A stretch of DNA of 64,000 nt from an uncultured Collinsella sp. (GTDB taxonomy: Bacteria; Actinomycetota; Coriobacteriia; Coriobacteriales; Coriobacteriaceae), in assembly GCA_900542825.1 (NCBI GenBank), contig UQOY01000002.1, positions 124,001 through 188,000 on the forward strand, written 5' to 3'. Position numbers and translations under genes: made by a program. The notes under the pieces were generated by a model, which had not been told where the DNA came from, ran no database searches, and saw only the letters and a list, made by a program, of their open reading frames with translations. Below are positions 18,555-27,422 of this stretch, one piece after another (positions within the stretch are counted from its first letter, which is position 1; the number at the start of each line of letters is the position of its first letter).

Positions 18555-19778
18555 ATGGGAAAGCCATCCACCGCAAATATAAAGCAAGATAGCGAGGGCC
18601 ACACCCTTCTGCAGATATTCGTAAGCTACCGACGCGCGGACAACATATTCAACCACATGCTCGATATCGTTGACAGAACCCTAGATATGCTCAACACAAG
18701 CAAAGATATGCTTGCTTTGACCGACTATCGAATTGACAAGTTCACCGATATCGTCTCCATCGATTACGGGCAGCGCTGGGAACAGAAGATGAATGAAGCT
18801 CTCGAAGACTCGGACATCCTGCTTGCTTTCATAACGCCTGGCTATATCGAAAGCAAGAACTGCTGTCACGAATACAACCATTTCCTTGAAAACGCTGAAG
18901 GAGAAAATGAGGAAAAAACTGACAAGGATGATAGGCCTCGCCGCTGCATTCCCGTTTTTTGGACAAGCCAAGATAAAATTGAAGCGAATATAAAAAAGAA
19001 ATATGGCGAAAGCCCCGACGGAGAACCCGCTGCAAAAGAAAAATCCAGTCAAACTAGCTCGGACAGCCATGACGACAAAAACGATCATGACGAGTCACTC
19101 GCTAAAGAACAGACCCGCGAAATCCGCGATAAGGAAAGCGGCGACAAAAGCGTCTCCGACAATCCCTCAAAAGATAAGAACTCAGCAAATAACGCCCGTA
19201 GCACTTGGGATTCAATCAAAGAGTTCAATGGCCTAGAGGCGGTCCTCCCTAAGTTCATTGAGCTTCTTAAGGACGATGCGCAGGGATCTGATTACGATTT
19301 CGTGAAAGACTGTATCGTTCGCTGGCTTGCTAACAAGATTTTCATCGTTGCAGATTCAATCATTAAGAGCAAACAAATAGTTGAGGAAGAGGATTCTACG
19401 ATTGCGGAAGCGAAGACGGTCAAGCCATTAGACGACGAGCTTGCCGCCGCACTTTCCGACCATGTGTTTCATCTCTCGACAAAGAGCTCCGAAGGGACCG
19501 CTCATGTGTCCGATGGCGTTTTTATCGTCGAAAAAGGCACAAAAATTGCCAGGGATCTTACGGCAAGCTGCCCGGTCTCCGTCATCAAGCAACGCAACAT
19601 GCATGCAGACCTCATAGAGGATTGCGTGCTCACCGGTGACATTGCGTTTTCGAGCCCCTCGGCGGCAGCGGGATTCGTAGCAGGCCGAAGCTCCAACGGT
19701 AAAACTATGTGGACGACCGATGAAAATAAAACCATCAACGATCTTGAGGAGGAATACAGGATGGGAAAACAGTCGTAA
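18555..19778 (+). CDS. TIR-domain protein with C-terminal DUF4357-like domain
   Basis: 407 aa; ATG at 18555 behind GAGAGGA, 25 bases after the upstream gene. The TIR domain spans about residues 19-150: box-1-like FVSYRRAD (22-29), DILLAFITPGYIES (87-100) and SKNCCHE, whose Glu106 sits where catalytic NADase TIRs keep theirs. A long charged Lys/Asp/Ser linker follows (about 150-215). The C-terminus (about 310-400) resembles DUF4357, with a segment reading AFSSPSAAAGFVAGRSSNGK. TIR domains of this type hydrolyse or cyclise NAD+. Paired with the preceding channel-like sensor, it forms a plausible effector or signal module. It ends at a bidirectional terminator. This gene is less GC-rich than its neighbours, a possible sign of transfer. 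Confidence 0.85.
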   Translation: MGKPSTANIKQDSEGHTLLQIFVSYRRADNIFNHMLDIVDRTLDMLNTSKDMLALTDYRIDKFTDIVSIDYGQRWEQKMNEALEDSDILLAFITPGYIESKNCCHEYNHFLENAEGENEEKTDKDDRPRRCIPVFWTSQDKIEANIKKKYGESPDGEPAAKEKSSQTSSDSHDDKNDHDESLAKEQTREIRDKESGDKSVSDNPSKDKNSANNARSTWDSIKEFNGLEAVLPKFIELLKDDAQGSDYDFVKDCIVRWLANKIFIVADSIIKSKQIVEEEDSTIAEAKTVKPLDDELAAALSDHVFHLSTKSSEGTAHVSDGVFIVEKGTKIARDLTASCPVSVIKQRNMHADLIEDCVLTGDIAFSSPSAAAGFVAGRSSNGKTMWTTDENKTINDLEEEYRMGKQS

Positions 19779-19822
19779 GAGGAAAATGGACTGGAAAGAA
19801 AAACCATCCAGTAATAATGAAC

Positions 19823-19866
19823 AAAAAGAAGCGGGGCTCGTAAATGGCCGAGCTCCGCTTCTTTTT
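19823..19866. terminator. Bidirectional terminator between the two converging operons
   Basis: AAGCGGGGCTCG pairs with CGAGCTCCGCTT around an 8-base loop, with A-run and T-run on opposite sides. It can therefore stop both the TIR-gene transcript and the ten-gene minus-strand operon that ends at 19915. Confidence 0.88.
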
Positions 19867-19914
19867 GTGCGTCTATGGACTTGCAGCAAAAGTACTCTGC
19901 CGCTCCAAGGGGCC

Positions 19915-20979
19915 CTACCGTTCCTCCAGCGTCCAGCCCTTCTGGGCGCAAAGATCGCGCAGGGTAGCCACCAGGTCGGCATTGGTGTTGCTGTCGACCA
20001 CGATCTTGTCGATGTGATCAGCGGCAATGTTGAGTTTGGGGAACGAGTGGCTGCAACCCGACAGGTTGAGCTCGCCGACGTTACAGGTAATCTCGAGTGC
20101 GCCAAGAATGTCATCGTTCGAAAGATCAATCTTCTCGACGTCACCCTGAAGGCCTTGGTCAACGGTAAAGAACATCAGGTTCTTAAGACCCGAAGCGTTG
20201 ATGGAATTGACAGCACCCTTAAGGCCTTCAATGCAAAAGGAATTGAGCTTGGGGCAGACGCTCAGGTCGAGGTCCTGGGTCGTCATGTCACCAAACTTGA
20301 GCACCTCGAGTGCCTCGAGCTCGCTAAAGTCTGCACTCTTGGCGCTCAGGGTATTGATGCCGAGCGTGTCGAGCTTGTCCAGCTTGCTAATGGGCGTGAA
20401 GTCCGTCACCTCGTCGGTCACGACCAGCCTCGTGATGCGCTGGGTCTCCTTGGCGGTCAGCTGGCCATCGTCATCGTTATCGTAGTCGGCAAGCAGCCCG
20501 TGCAGGGTATCATCCGTGATCGCATCAACATCGACGAGACCTTTTTCTTTCTTGGTCTCGGAGCCAGAGGCGTCAGTTGAGCTCGACTCTTTAGAGGCGC
20601 TCGACGAGGCTCCCCCGCCGCCCTGCACATCGCCGACGCCGCCAATCACGGCAAAAGCGGCAACCACGCCTATGACCACAACCGCCGCAAGCACTACCAG
20701 GGCGCGAACGCCGCCCAAGCGAGAGACGGCTTCATTTGCACGTTCAGCCGCCTGTCCATTCGGCTGGCCGGCAGGGCGAGGGATCCGACTTGTCGAACGC
20801 CCCGGCGTCTGCTGCGCCTGCCCAGCAGACTGTTCGGTTGCCTGCCCGTTCGAACGCATATTCACCCGCACATCCGACGTCTCGGCAGCGTGCTCATGAG
20901 CCCCGCCCGAAGGCTGCTCGGTCACACGCTGAACCCGTTCGTTATCCCGCCAAGACATGTCGGGCTTAAAATTCGCCAT
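19915..20979 (-). CDS. Leucine-rich-repeat-like membrane protein with EF-hand-like loop (paralogue 1)
   Basis: 354 aa from the ATG at 20979, which follows GAGGAGA. The N-terminal ~100 residues are low-complexity (Gln, Ser, Gly, Arg) and cytoplasmic. One membrane helix follows (about 105-127), then a Ser/Lys-rich stalk. The extracytoplasmic part begins with a calcium-loop-like motif DYDNDDDGQLTAKE and continues with irregular leucine-rich repeats (LDKLDTLGI, LEALEVLKF and similar). It ends in a conserved tail, WTLEER, similar to YTMEQQ in the next gene. It is the last gene of the operon, 27 bases after its paralogue. A surface-sensing or ligand role is inferred. Confidence 0.75.
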   Translation of the reverse strand: MANFKPDMSWRDNERVQRVTEQPSGGAHEHAAETSDVRVNMRSNGQATEQSAGQAQQTPGRSTSRIPRPAGQPNGQAAERANEAVSRLGGVRALVVLAAVVVIGVVAAFAVIGGVGDVQGGGGASSSASKESSSTDASGSETKKEKGLVDVDAITDDTLHGLLADYDNDDDGQLTAKETQRITRLVVTDEVTDFTPISKLDKLDTLGINTLSAKSADFSELEALEVLKFGDMTTQDLDLSVCPKLNSFCIEGLKGAVNSINASGLKNLMFFTVDQGLQGDVEKIDLSNDDILGALEITCNVGELNLSGCSHSFPKLNIAADHIDKIVVDSNTNADLVATLRDLCAQKGWTLEER

Positions 20980-21006
20980 ATCGCTTCTCCTCACTTGAGC
21001 GCATCG

Positions 21007-21912
21007 TTACTGCTGCTCCATGGTGTAGCCATAGTCACTGCTCATTTTTTGCAAAAACTCGACCATGCTGCTGCTTGTGTCGCTGTCATACAAGATCTTG
21101 CCAACGCGATTGGGCGTAAACGTAATATCGAAGGCATCTTCCCTGCCTGCGCCGCACAAATTGAGCGTTTCGACTCTGCTCCTGATCTTCAGGACCTCGA
21201 GGTTCACATCACCCGACAGGTCAAGTGTCCCAATACTGCCATCAAGGCCTTCGATCTGGACGTTCGTCAACGAGGACATGTTTTTGGCATGCAAGGCATC
21301 GACGGGGCTCTGGAGCCTGTTTACAGTAACGCGCTGTAGCTGAGGAAAACGTGTGAGATCAACCTGGGGCACCGAGCAGTCGCCGATGGACAGATGAGTG
21401 ATATTGCTAATAGAGCTTATGTCGTAGCTTTCGCTGTCGTAGTCGCCGATGCCAAACGTCGTGATGTTGTGGAAGTTGGCCAACAGCGGAAGCGAATCAA
21501 ATGACTCGACGTCGATTGAGCTAGCTTCATCCGCAGTCTCTTGCGAAATATTACCGTCCTCATCTGCATCGAGCGCTAAGTCCGAGCGCAGCGTCTCGTC
21601 TGTAATTTCATCGAGCGTGAGCACTGTGGCCTTTTTCGCTTCTTCCTGATGGCGCTCCTCTTTTTCCTTTTTACGCTGAGCGCGCGCCGCCTCGTCTTCT
21701 TGCTGCTGTTTGGCCTCGGCGCGCTGCTCGGTCTGCCGATTGGTGTCGGAAATGCCGCTTGTGATGGACGTGACCGCCACAATGGCAATGATTACCACCA
21801 CGGCAAGGACAACCACTACACGCGGACCGCCCAAGCGGTTCACGATATCGTTGATATCCGATCCGTTGGACCCGGCGCCCCCGCGGCCAGACCCGTTCTG
21901 ATTAATTGCCAT
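21007..21912 (-). CDS. Leucine-rich-repeat-like membrane protein (paralogue 2)
   Basis: 301 aa. Same plan as the downstream paralogue: a short cytoplasmic Gly/Asn-rich stretch ending in VNRLGGPRV (compare VSRLGGVRA), one membrane helix (about 31-53), a charged coiled-coil stalk (about 58-93), a degenerate EF-hand-like loop DADEDGNIS, then leucine-rich-like repeats and the tail GYTMEQQ. The tandem pair looks like a duplication followed by divergence, perhaps two subunits of one sensor. It lies 21 bases after the preceding gene. Confidence 0.75.
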   Translation of the reverse strand: MAINQNGSGRGGAGSNGSDINDIVNRLGGPRVVVVLAVVVIIAIVAVTSITSGISDTNRQTEQRAEAKQQQEDEAARAQRKKEKEERHQEEAKKATVLTLDEITDETLRSDLALDADEDGNISQETADEASSIDVESFDSLPLLANFHNITTFGIGDYDSESYDISSISNITHLSIGDCSVPQVDLTRFPQLQRVTVNRLQSPVDALHAKNMSSLTNVQIEGLDGSIGTLDLSGDVNLEVLKIRSRVETLNLCGAGREDAFDITFTPNRVGKILYDSDTSSSMVEFLQKMSSDYGYTMEQQ

Positions 21913-21933
21913 CCGTATTTCCCTTTCCGCCGC

Positions 21934-22971
21934 CTACAGGCGATCCTTGTCGAAGTACTCAGCGTCGCGCCAGTCGCCGCGCCAGCGGTAGGCGTGGGCG
22001 TTCTCGCGCGACCAGTCGCTCAGGTGGCGCAGGATGAAGCGGCTCATGTCGTCCGCGAGCGGCTCGATCGGCCCCACGCGCCGCGCCTCGGCCGCCCGCT
22101 CCCAGAACGAGTACGCCATGAGGTAGAACGTGCCGGCGTCGACGTAGTCGCCCGGGTAGGCGGGGTCGTCGAACCAGCCGTGCGTGTCGGGCGTGCCGTT
22201 TTGCTCGCACCACTCCGCCACGTTGAGGGCGAGGCTCATCAGCGCCGTGTAGTCCTGCGGGTCGCCCGCGGCGAGCGCCTCGTGCAGGTTGGACATGGGG
22301 CCCTCGGCGCCGTAGGCCGGGTAGTACAGGCCCCAGATCCTCGACGCCGCCTCATCGGTGAGCTCCATCTGCGAGGGGCGGTCGCCCAGGCCGTCATCGT
22401 AGACGGGAGCGCTGGGGTCCTCCCCCGTGAAGGCCCCGACGCCGTAATCGAGCGTGGAGGCGCTGTTGCGGACGCCGCGGGCGGCGCGGGCCATGGAGCC
22501 GAAGACCGAGTAGCCGCTGTGGTAGCCGCGGACCGTCTCGGTGACGAGCCGGCGCAGGCTGAAGTTGGCGTGGGCGCGGTCGCGGGCCTCGCGGGTGGCG
22601 GCGGAACCGCGGAAGAAATACGTGGCGCCGATGATCAGTTGCTTAATGATCATGCTCAAAGGGCCGGCAATGATTTCCGTCACAACTACGAGAAGACCAA
22701 TGAATACAACAGCACCCAGAGCGAATGGATTGAACGCGCTATACCCCGGCGCCGGAAGCCCCGTATGCAATACATCGTCTCCGCCAACGTTCAAGTACAT
22801 GCGGTACCAGACCGAGCAGAGCCCCCAAACCGTAAAAATACGCAGTGGGAAAAACCGAACAATGGTGGGAATCGCGTCCACGATGCGCGAAAGATTGATG
22901 TTAAAGCGAGGACGATTCGCGCCCTCGTTGTTTACCGGAGTAGCCGCCTCCGGATCGCCCGGAAGAGGCAC
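21934..22971 (-). CDS. Two-helix membrane protein with GC-rich C-terminal domain; true start unclear
   Basis: 345 aa if started at the GTG at 22971. Two hydrophobic regions lie at about residues 36-62 and 80-120; the C-terminal ~215 residues are soluble and of no family I know. Two oddities. First, the same frame is open for 74 more codons upstream, to the stop of the 208-aa gene, and encodes two similar motifs (LSAQERLARL and VSTQERLDRL), yet I find no ATG, GTG or TTG there. Second, base composition changes abruptly near 22620: the C-terminal part is much richer in GC than the N-terminal part and the neighbouring genes, as if a domain had been swapped in. Confidence 0.6.
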   Translation of the reverse strand: MPLPGDPEAATPVNNEGANRPRFNINLSRIVDAIPTIVRFFPLRIFTVWGLCSVWYRMYLNVGGDDVLHTGLPAPGYSAFNPFALGAVVFIGLLVVVTEIIAGPLSMIIKQLIIGATYFFRGSAATREARDRAHANFSLRRLVTETVRGYHSGYSVFGSMARAARGVRNSASTLDYGVGAFTGEDPSAPVYDDGLGDRPSQMELTDEAASRIWGLYYPAYGAEGPMSNLHEALAAGDPQDYTALMSLALNVAEWCEQNGTPDTHGWFDDPAYPGDYVDAGTFYLMAYSFWERAAEARRVGPIEPLADDMSRFILRHLSDWSRENAHAYRWRGDWRDAEYFDKDRL

Positions 22972-23193
22972 GCCGGCGCGTCGCGCACGCAGGCGGTCGA
23001 GACGCTCCTGAGTGGAAACCGTTTGAGCCTGCGGTACTTCTGACGAAATGGACGCCCCCGCAGTCTCACCCGCGAACGATGTCGCGTCCTCCTGCTGTCC
23101 CTCAGCACGAGCGCTATAAAGACGCGCGAGACGCTCTTGCGCCGACAGGCCTTCTTGCTGTTTATCGTTTGCCTTATGTTTTGCCTCTACCTA

Positions 23194-23820
23194 TTAGTAA
23201 TGGAAGTGCGTCTGGGCATAGCGGTTAAGCGCATATCCAAACTCCCTGGTCACCGTCTTGATAGTGTGCGTCTCCATCTTTCTGGTCTGAGGATTACGCC
23301 GGTTAAAGACGAACGTGGGCATAAAGCCGCTCACTTCTTGAAACCCGCTCAGCGAATTAAAGGGGATGATAATCGGCGGATTGGAATTGCCCGGAGCGAA
23401 AAGCCTACCCGCCACTGCCTTGCTATGACCCAGGCCTGGAACGAGCGACTTGACCACAGAATGGTTATCGAGCGTTGACCCCTCACGCTTGGCGATAATC
23501 TCAAGGTGGTACTCGTAGATTCTAATGGAACACGGACGTCCATCGTACGAACCCAAACCTTCATTAATCACCACGTCGTTTCGGATTTCGCGTTGTGCCA
23601 TGTTCGAACGAGAGTGCGCATTGGCTTGAGAGCCGCGCTGGGACGCCACGTTCTCAATACCCAACATATCATCAAAGGCAGCCATGGCGCGTCGCTCGGT
23701 GCCATGGAGACCGTCATTGCGTTGCGGTGTATTGGGAACCTGCGGTCGAGGCACCACCGGTCGCTGTTGGCGATCATTATTGGAATCCGAAAAAAGATTC
23801 CCCAGTCGTAGCGTGGGCAT
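23194..23820 (-). CDS. 208-aa protein of unknown function
   Basis: The ATG at 23820 has TAGGAGCAGGG upstream. The first ~85 residues are polar and low-complexity. The rest (about 90-208) is a compact beta-rich domain with RIYEYHLEII and a terminal helix REFGYALNRYAQ, compatible with a PH-like fold, though this is a weak guess. No membrane helix. It follows the kinase gene after a 99-base gap containing a hairpin, so its expression may be partly uncoupled from the upstream genes. Confidence 0.65.
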   Translation of the reverse strand: MPTLRLGNLFSDSNNDRQQRPVVPRPQVPNTPQRNDGLHGTERRAMAAFDDMLGIENVASQRGSQANAHSRSNMAQREIRNDVVINEGLGSYDGRPCSIRIYEYHLEIIAKREGSTLDNHSVVKSLVPGLGHSKAVAGRLFAPGNSNPPIIIPFNSLSGFQEVSGFMPTFVFNRRNPQTRKMETHTIKTVTREFGYALNRYAQTHFHY

Positions 23821-23851
23821 ACCCTGCTCCTATCGTTTATCAAAATTAACA

Positions 23852-23886
23852 GGTCACCAAGGAGTCAGAAACCCTCCTTGGCGACC
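23852..23886 (-). terminator. Hairpin inside the signalling operon, possible attenuator
   Basis: GGTCACCAAGGAG pairs with CTCCTTGGCGACC with one mismatch around a 9-base loop. On the minus strand it is followed by TGTTAATTTT, a weak T-tract. It lies between the kinase gene and the 208-aa gene and could reduce transcription of the last four genes. Confidence 0.45.
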
Positions 23887-23919
23887 CAATACGGTTCATG
23901 AAAAGAGTGACCCGCTCTA

Positions 23920-26900
23920 TTAGGCGGAAAGGAAAAGGTAGAAAAAGAATGCGCAGATACCAAAGCCAATCAGCATCACAATAAATCCGAAGATACTAAG
24001 CAGCTGCGCAATGGTCACGATGCCCCAGAGGAAAAACTCGATGACGATCGGCAAGATCCAAGAGAAAAGCCAGGTGCGAATCGACTTTGCACTACCGGGG
24101 TGAGCATCGTCTCCAAAGAGAAGCATGACCGCCATGCCGCCAATGAGAATCGCCATTACTACGTCAAGCTTGGTAAACGTGTCGCCATCAACAAACATCG
24201 TTCCCATAAACCCAAAGGCGCTGGTGACAAGCGGAACGAAAACGACCAAGCGGCCAGCATAGCGTCCCAGTCTGTCCATCAGCTGCGGATCCATGTAAAA
24301 CGCCGCTGGCGCACGACCACTTGAAAATGCAAGCGAACCGACCTGAGCAAGCGGCTTGTCGTCTGCCGACATCGCAAGCTCCTCAAAAACTTGCCCCTTA
24401 CGATCGGCAAACTCAACGAGCTGGAGCAAATATCGTTCAAGCGCATCCGAATTGGCATCGATATCGTTCCTAAGCGCGCTAACACGATCGGCGGCCGAAT
24501 AAGAGCGCAGAAGATTGAGAGCGAGAAAACCAAAGCAGCCAATAAACGCAACCGCCAGAAAAATGCCCGCAAGCGGACCAAACGAACCCCAAGAAACAAT
24601 CAGCTGACCAAAGGCACCACGGGAGCACATGATAAGGATGCAGTAAAGAAGCGCCACAAGAACGGTATACATCAAAACACCCCGCTGCTCCTTCTTTATG
24701 GCAGCGGCGCGAGCATCGCTATCGGCAATACCCTCAACAACACCGTAATCGCGTGTATCCTGCTCGATAGCGGCCTTTAATGAGCCGTCTGCAACACCGC
24801 GGCTATCCTCGAGGAACTCAGCATATTCGGCAGAGGAGATCAAGCTTTCATCTGCAAGAAGCCTTACGCCGCGAGCCGCGAGCAACCGCTCGTCAACGCC
24901 CTGAGATATAAGCTCGGCAACATAGCCGCGTGGCACGGCATCGTCGCCGACCTGAGCGCAAAACAGTGCATTGCGCGTACAGGGGCGCGTTCCGTGCTTT
25001 CCGTCGACTTCCCAGCCGTTCACATACGGAACAGGCGTGAGCTCCATATCTTCCCGAAGCTTGATTCCCTCAAGACGCGCGTTGGAACCAGCCTGGATGA
25101 GCATGGAAACGGCAGTGTTTGCCGGCGGATTCAATCCGAGCAGGGCAATTTTGACCGCCTCGCCTGCGGAGCCTTGGGCCGAGTCGTAGAGGTCGGTGTG
25201 GGCGGCAAGCCACAGCCAAGCAGCATAGCTACCAAACTTACGATAAAACGCGCGTACCGCTTTCTTATTGACCGCGACCTTATCCATATAATCGATCACG
25301 ACATCTATATCGATGGCTCCGTGCGAAGTTGCCGCATTTCGAGTCGAGATAATTGCCGCCATCTCAGAAACGCCCGCAAAATTGAGCAAGAATTCATCCA
25401 GCTTGTGAGCCGACGAGCAAACGCCAAAAAACGCCGCCGGACGATTAACAACCGACATAAGCGCCGTCTGAGCAGCAGAACTTTTCTCCTCCTTGCGCGT
25501 CAGCAACCCCTTGAATAAACAAGCAGCGAAATGAGGATCACTCGAATGCAGCGCCAACTTCTCGAGTTCATGAATATCGGCAGCAAGCTTTGCGCGTTCA
25601 TCGTTGAGATCGTTGTCTCGAGAAAGAATGCGGGATAAAAATCCCGAAGGCAGCACGCCTGACGATTTTGACCCGTCGAGACCGGACAGAACGGCATAGC
25701 GATCAATTTCGGCGACATCCATCTTGGCGATACGTGCCGGGAGGGCATCGCTCGCATCGGTGAGCGAGACATCCTCGCCGCGCCACGACATAATCTTGCC
25801 GTTGGACATCTCATAGATTACGCAAGCGAGCGCCAAGTCGGGATTGGACGCTGTCTGGATATCCTCTTCGACCAACAGGTGAATCCTGGTCTGTAGGTCA
25901 TTTTCACCCCAGTCGCCCATCAGGTTTTCGAGCTGTTGCTGGCTCATGCGAAGCTTGGCCTCGTCCCAATTGGAGGACAGCGCGCGAGCGAGCAACACCG
26001 GATCGCTATACAGCTTGCCGGCAAACTCGTAAGGTTTGCGCGCGCTACCGGCATCCATGGTGGGAAGTTTGCGATAGAAATGATCTGGGTCGGCCATCCA
26101 GTCTTTGACCTCTTCGTAGCCAAAACGCTCGCCCGATAGCTCAAACGTCAAACCCTTGAGCAGGTTTCCCAAGGTCGCATCTTCCGGATGATTGAAGTCT
26201 GCAGGCTCGCCCGTCTCTTGGCGATCGGAAAGCGTATTGTCGTTTATGAACTCCTGCAGCGGATGGACATTGTTTTCGTAGAGCGTCCAGATCGTGTAGC
26301 CAAACGAATACCAGTCGTTTCGAGGGTCGACCATACCACCACGACCGGGCGTGTAGCCGTCGGAGCGCGTCATGGTGTTCGTCAGCCGGCTGTCAAATCC
26401 GGCAAGTGAGCGGGCGGAGCCATAATCTCCCAGCACGATCTGCTTGTCGTACAGGTAGACGTTCTGCGGCTTAATGTCACGATGAACAATGCCAAGCTCG
26501 GTATGGAGCAACTCGATTGCCTGGCTGAGCTCGGGAATCACGCGGCTCTTAACCATATTCTTGCTACGGGGACGATCAAAAAGGCATGTGGCCAGCGGCG
26601 TAATGGAAACATCCCACAGCTGAGGAGCCGCAGTCCCCACTTCGGTCGCGCTCAGGCCCTGGTGCAGATAGGCAAAGATGGGCAGCAGATGCGTCTGAGA
26701 CACGGGACGGCCATTAAGCCCCATTACGGCGCTTACCACCTTTTGATATGCCGAACGCTCGGCGCCCACAAGAGGCTTAAAGACCTTGGCAACGCATGCC
26801 AAACCATCGCTCACCCGCTCGGCGGCAACAATGGTAGATTGACCGCCATGGCCAATGACCTGTCCCAAATGAATAATAAACTGCTGCCCGTCATTCGAGA

Positions 26901-27420
26901 CAACCGTCGCATCCTCTGCAACAAAAGGCGAGGCAGATGCAGCGGCAGCATGTGCGCCCCCACGAGAAACGGTCACCGTTTCACCGTTGGGACTGGCCGT
27001 GGCGCCGCGCGAGACAGTTACCGTCTGGCCGTCGGGACTCGCAGCGCGCGGCACCGTGACAGTTTCGCCCGTCGCAGGAGTACCAGGGCGTGAAACAGTA
27101 ACGGTCTTGCCGCCGGCGGAAGCACCGACAGACGGCCTCGCAACCGTTACTGTTTCACCATTCGATTCAGTCATCGGACGATGCACCGTTACGGTTTCGT
27201 TTGTCGATGGCGCGTCGTCACGGCGGACGGTGACCGTTTCACCAGATGCCGGAGCGTCGGCGCGACGCACCGTCGCGGTCTCTCCAGGTGCAGAAGTCTG
27301 GCCACCGCGGTTCACGGTAACTGTCTCTCCCCCTACAGGCGCATTCCCGCGGCGCACCGTTACGGTCTCATCATTGCCATTGTCACCATCTCGGTGTACC
27401 GTAATCGTCTCATCTGACAT
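23920..27420 (-). CDS. Membrane Ser/Thr protein kinase with 11 N-terminal TVTV-type motifs
   Basis: 1166 aa. Residues 3-153 carry eleven copies of a [E/K/Q]T-x-TV-x-R motif separated by Pro/Gly/Ser-rich linkers; these resemble phosphothreonine baits for FHA domains. The kinase domain (about 184-450) has glycine loop GHGGQST, Lys212 in VAKVF, catalytic HRDIKPQN (Asp315) and DYG in place of DFG (332-334). A long helical region (about 470-900) follows, then about six hydrophobic segments to the C-terminus, two near 940-990 and the rest from about 1070. It is therefore anchored with a large cytosolic part. It starts 2 bases after the phosphatase gene. Likely the central kinase of the locus, able to phosphorylate its own tail and recruit the FHA proteins encoded nearby. 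Confidence 0.9.
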   Translation of the reverse strand: MSDETITVHRDGDNGNDETVTVRRGNAPVGGETVTVNRGGQTSAPGETATVRRADAPASGETVTVRRDDAPSTNETVTVHRPMTESNGETVTVARPSVGASAGGKTVTVSRPGTPATGETVTVPRAASPDGQTVTVSRGATASPNGETVTVSRGGAHAAAASASPFVAEDATVVSNDGQQFIIHLGQVIGHGGQSTIVAAERVSDGLACVAKVFKPLVGAERSAYQKVVSAVMGLNGRPVSQTHLLPIFAYLHQGLSATEVGTAAPQLWDVSITPLATCLFDRPRSKNMVKSRVIPELSQAIELLHTELGIVHRDIKPQNVYLYDKQIVLGDYGSARSLAGFDSRLTNTMTRSDGYTPGRGGMVDPRNDWYSFGYTIWTLYENNVHPLQEFINDNTLSDRQETGEPADFNHPEDATLGNLLKGLTFELSGERFGYEEVKDWMADPDHFYRKLPTMDAGSARKPYEFAGKLYSDPVLLARALSSNWDEAKLRMSQQQLENLMGDWGENDLQTRIHLLVEEDIQTASNPDLALACVIYEMSNGKIMSWRGEDVSLTDASDALPARIAKMDVAEIDRYAVLSGLDGSKSSGVLPSGFLSRILSRDNDLNDERAKLAADIHELEKLALHSSDPHFAACLFKGLLTRKEEKSSAAQTALMSVVNRPAAFFGVCSSAHKLDEFLLNFAGVSEMAAIISTRNAATSHGAIDIDVVIDYMDKVAVNKKAVRAFYRKFGSYAAWLWLAAHTDLYDSAQGSAGEAVKIALLGLNPPANTAVSMLIQAGSNARLEGIKLREDMELTPVPYVNGWEVDGKHGTRPCTRNALFCAQVGDDAVPRGYVAELISQGVDERLLAARGVRLLADESLISSAEYAEFLEDSRGVADGSLKAAIEQDTRDYGVVEGIADSDARAAAIKKEQRGVLMYTVLVALLYCILIMCSRGAFGQLIVSWGSFGPLAGIFLAVAFIGCFGFLALNLLRSYSAADRVSALRNDIDANSDALERYLLQLVEFADRKGQVFEELAMSADDKPLAQVGSLAFSSGRAPAAFYMDPQLMDRLGRYAGRLVVFVPLVTSAFGFMGTMFVDGDTFTKLDVVMAILIGGMAVMLLFGDDAHPGSAKSIRTWLFSWILPIVIEFFLWGIVTIAQLLSIFGFIVMLIGFGICAFFFYLFLSA

Positions 27421-27422
27421 GG

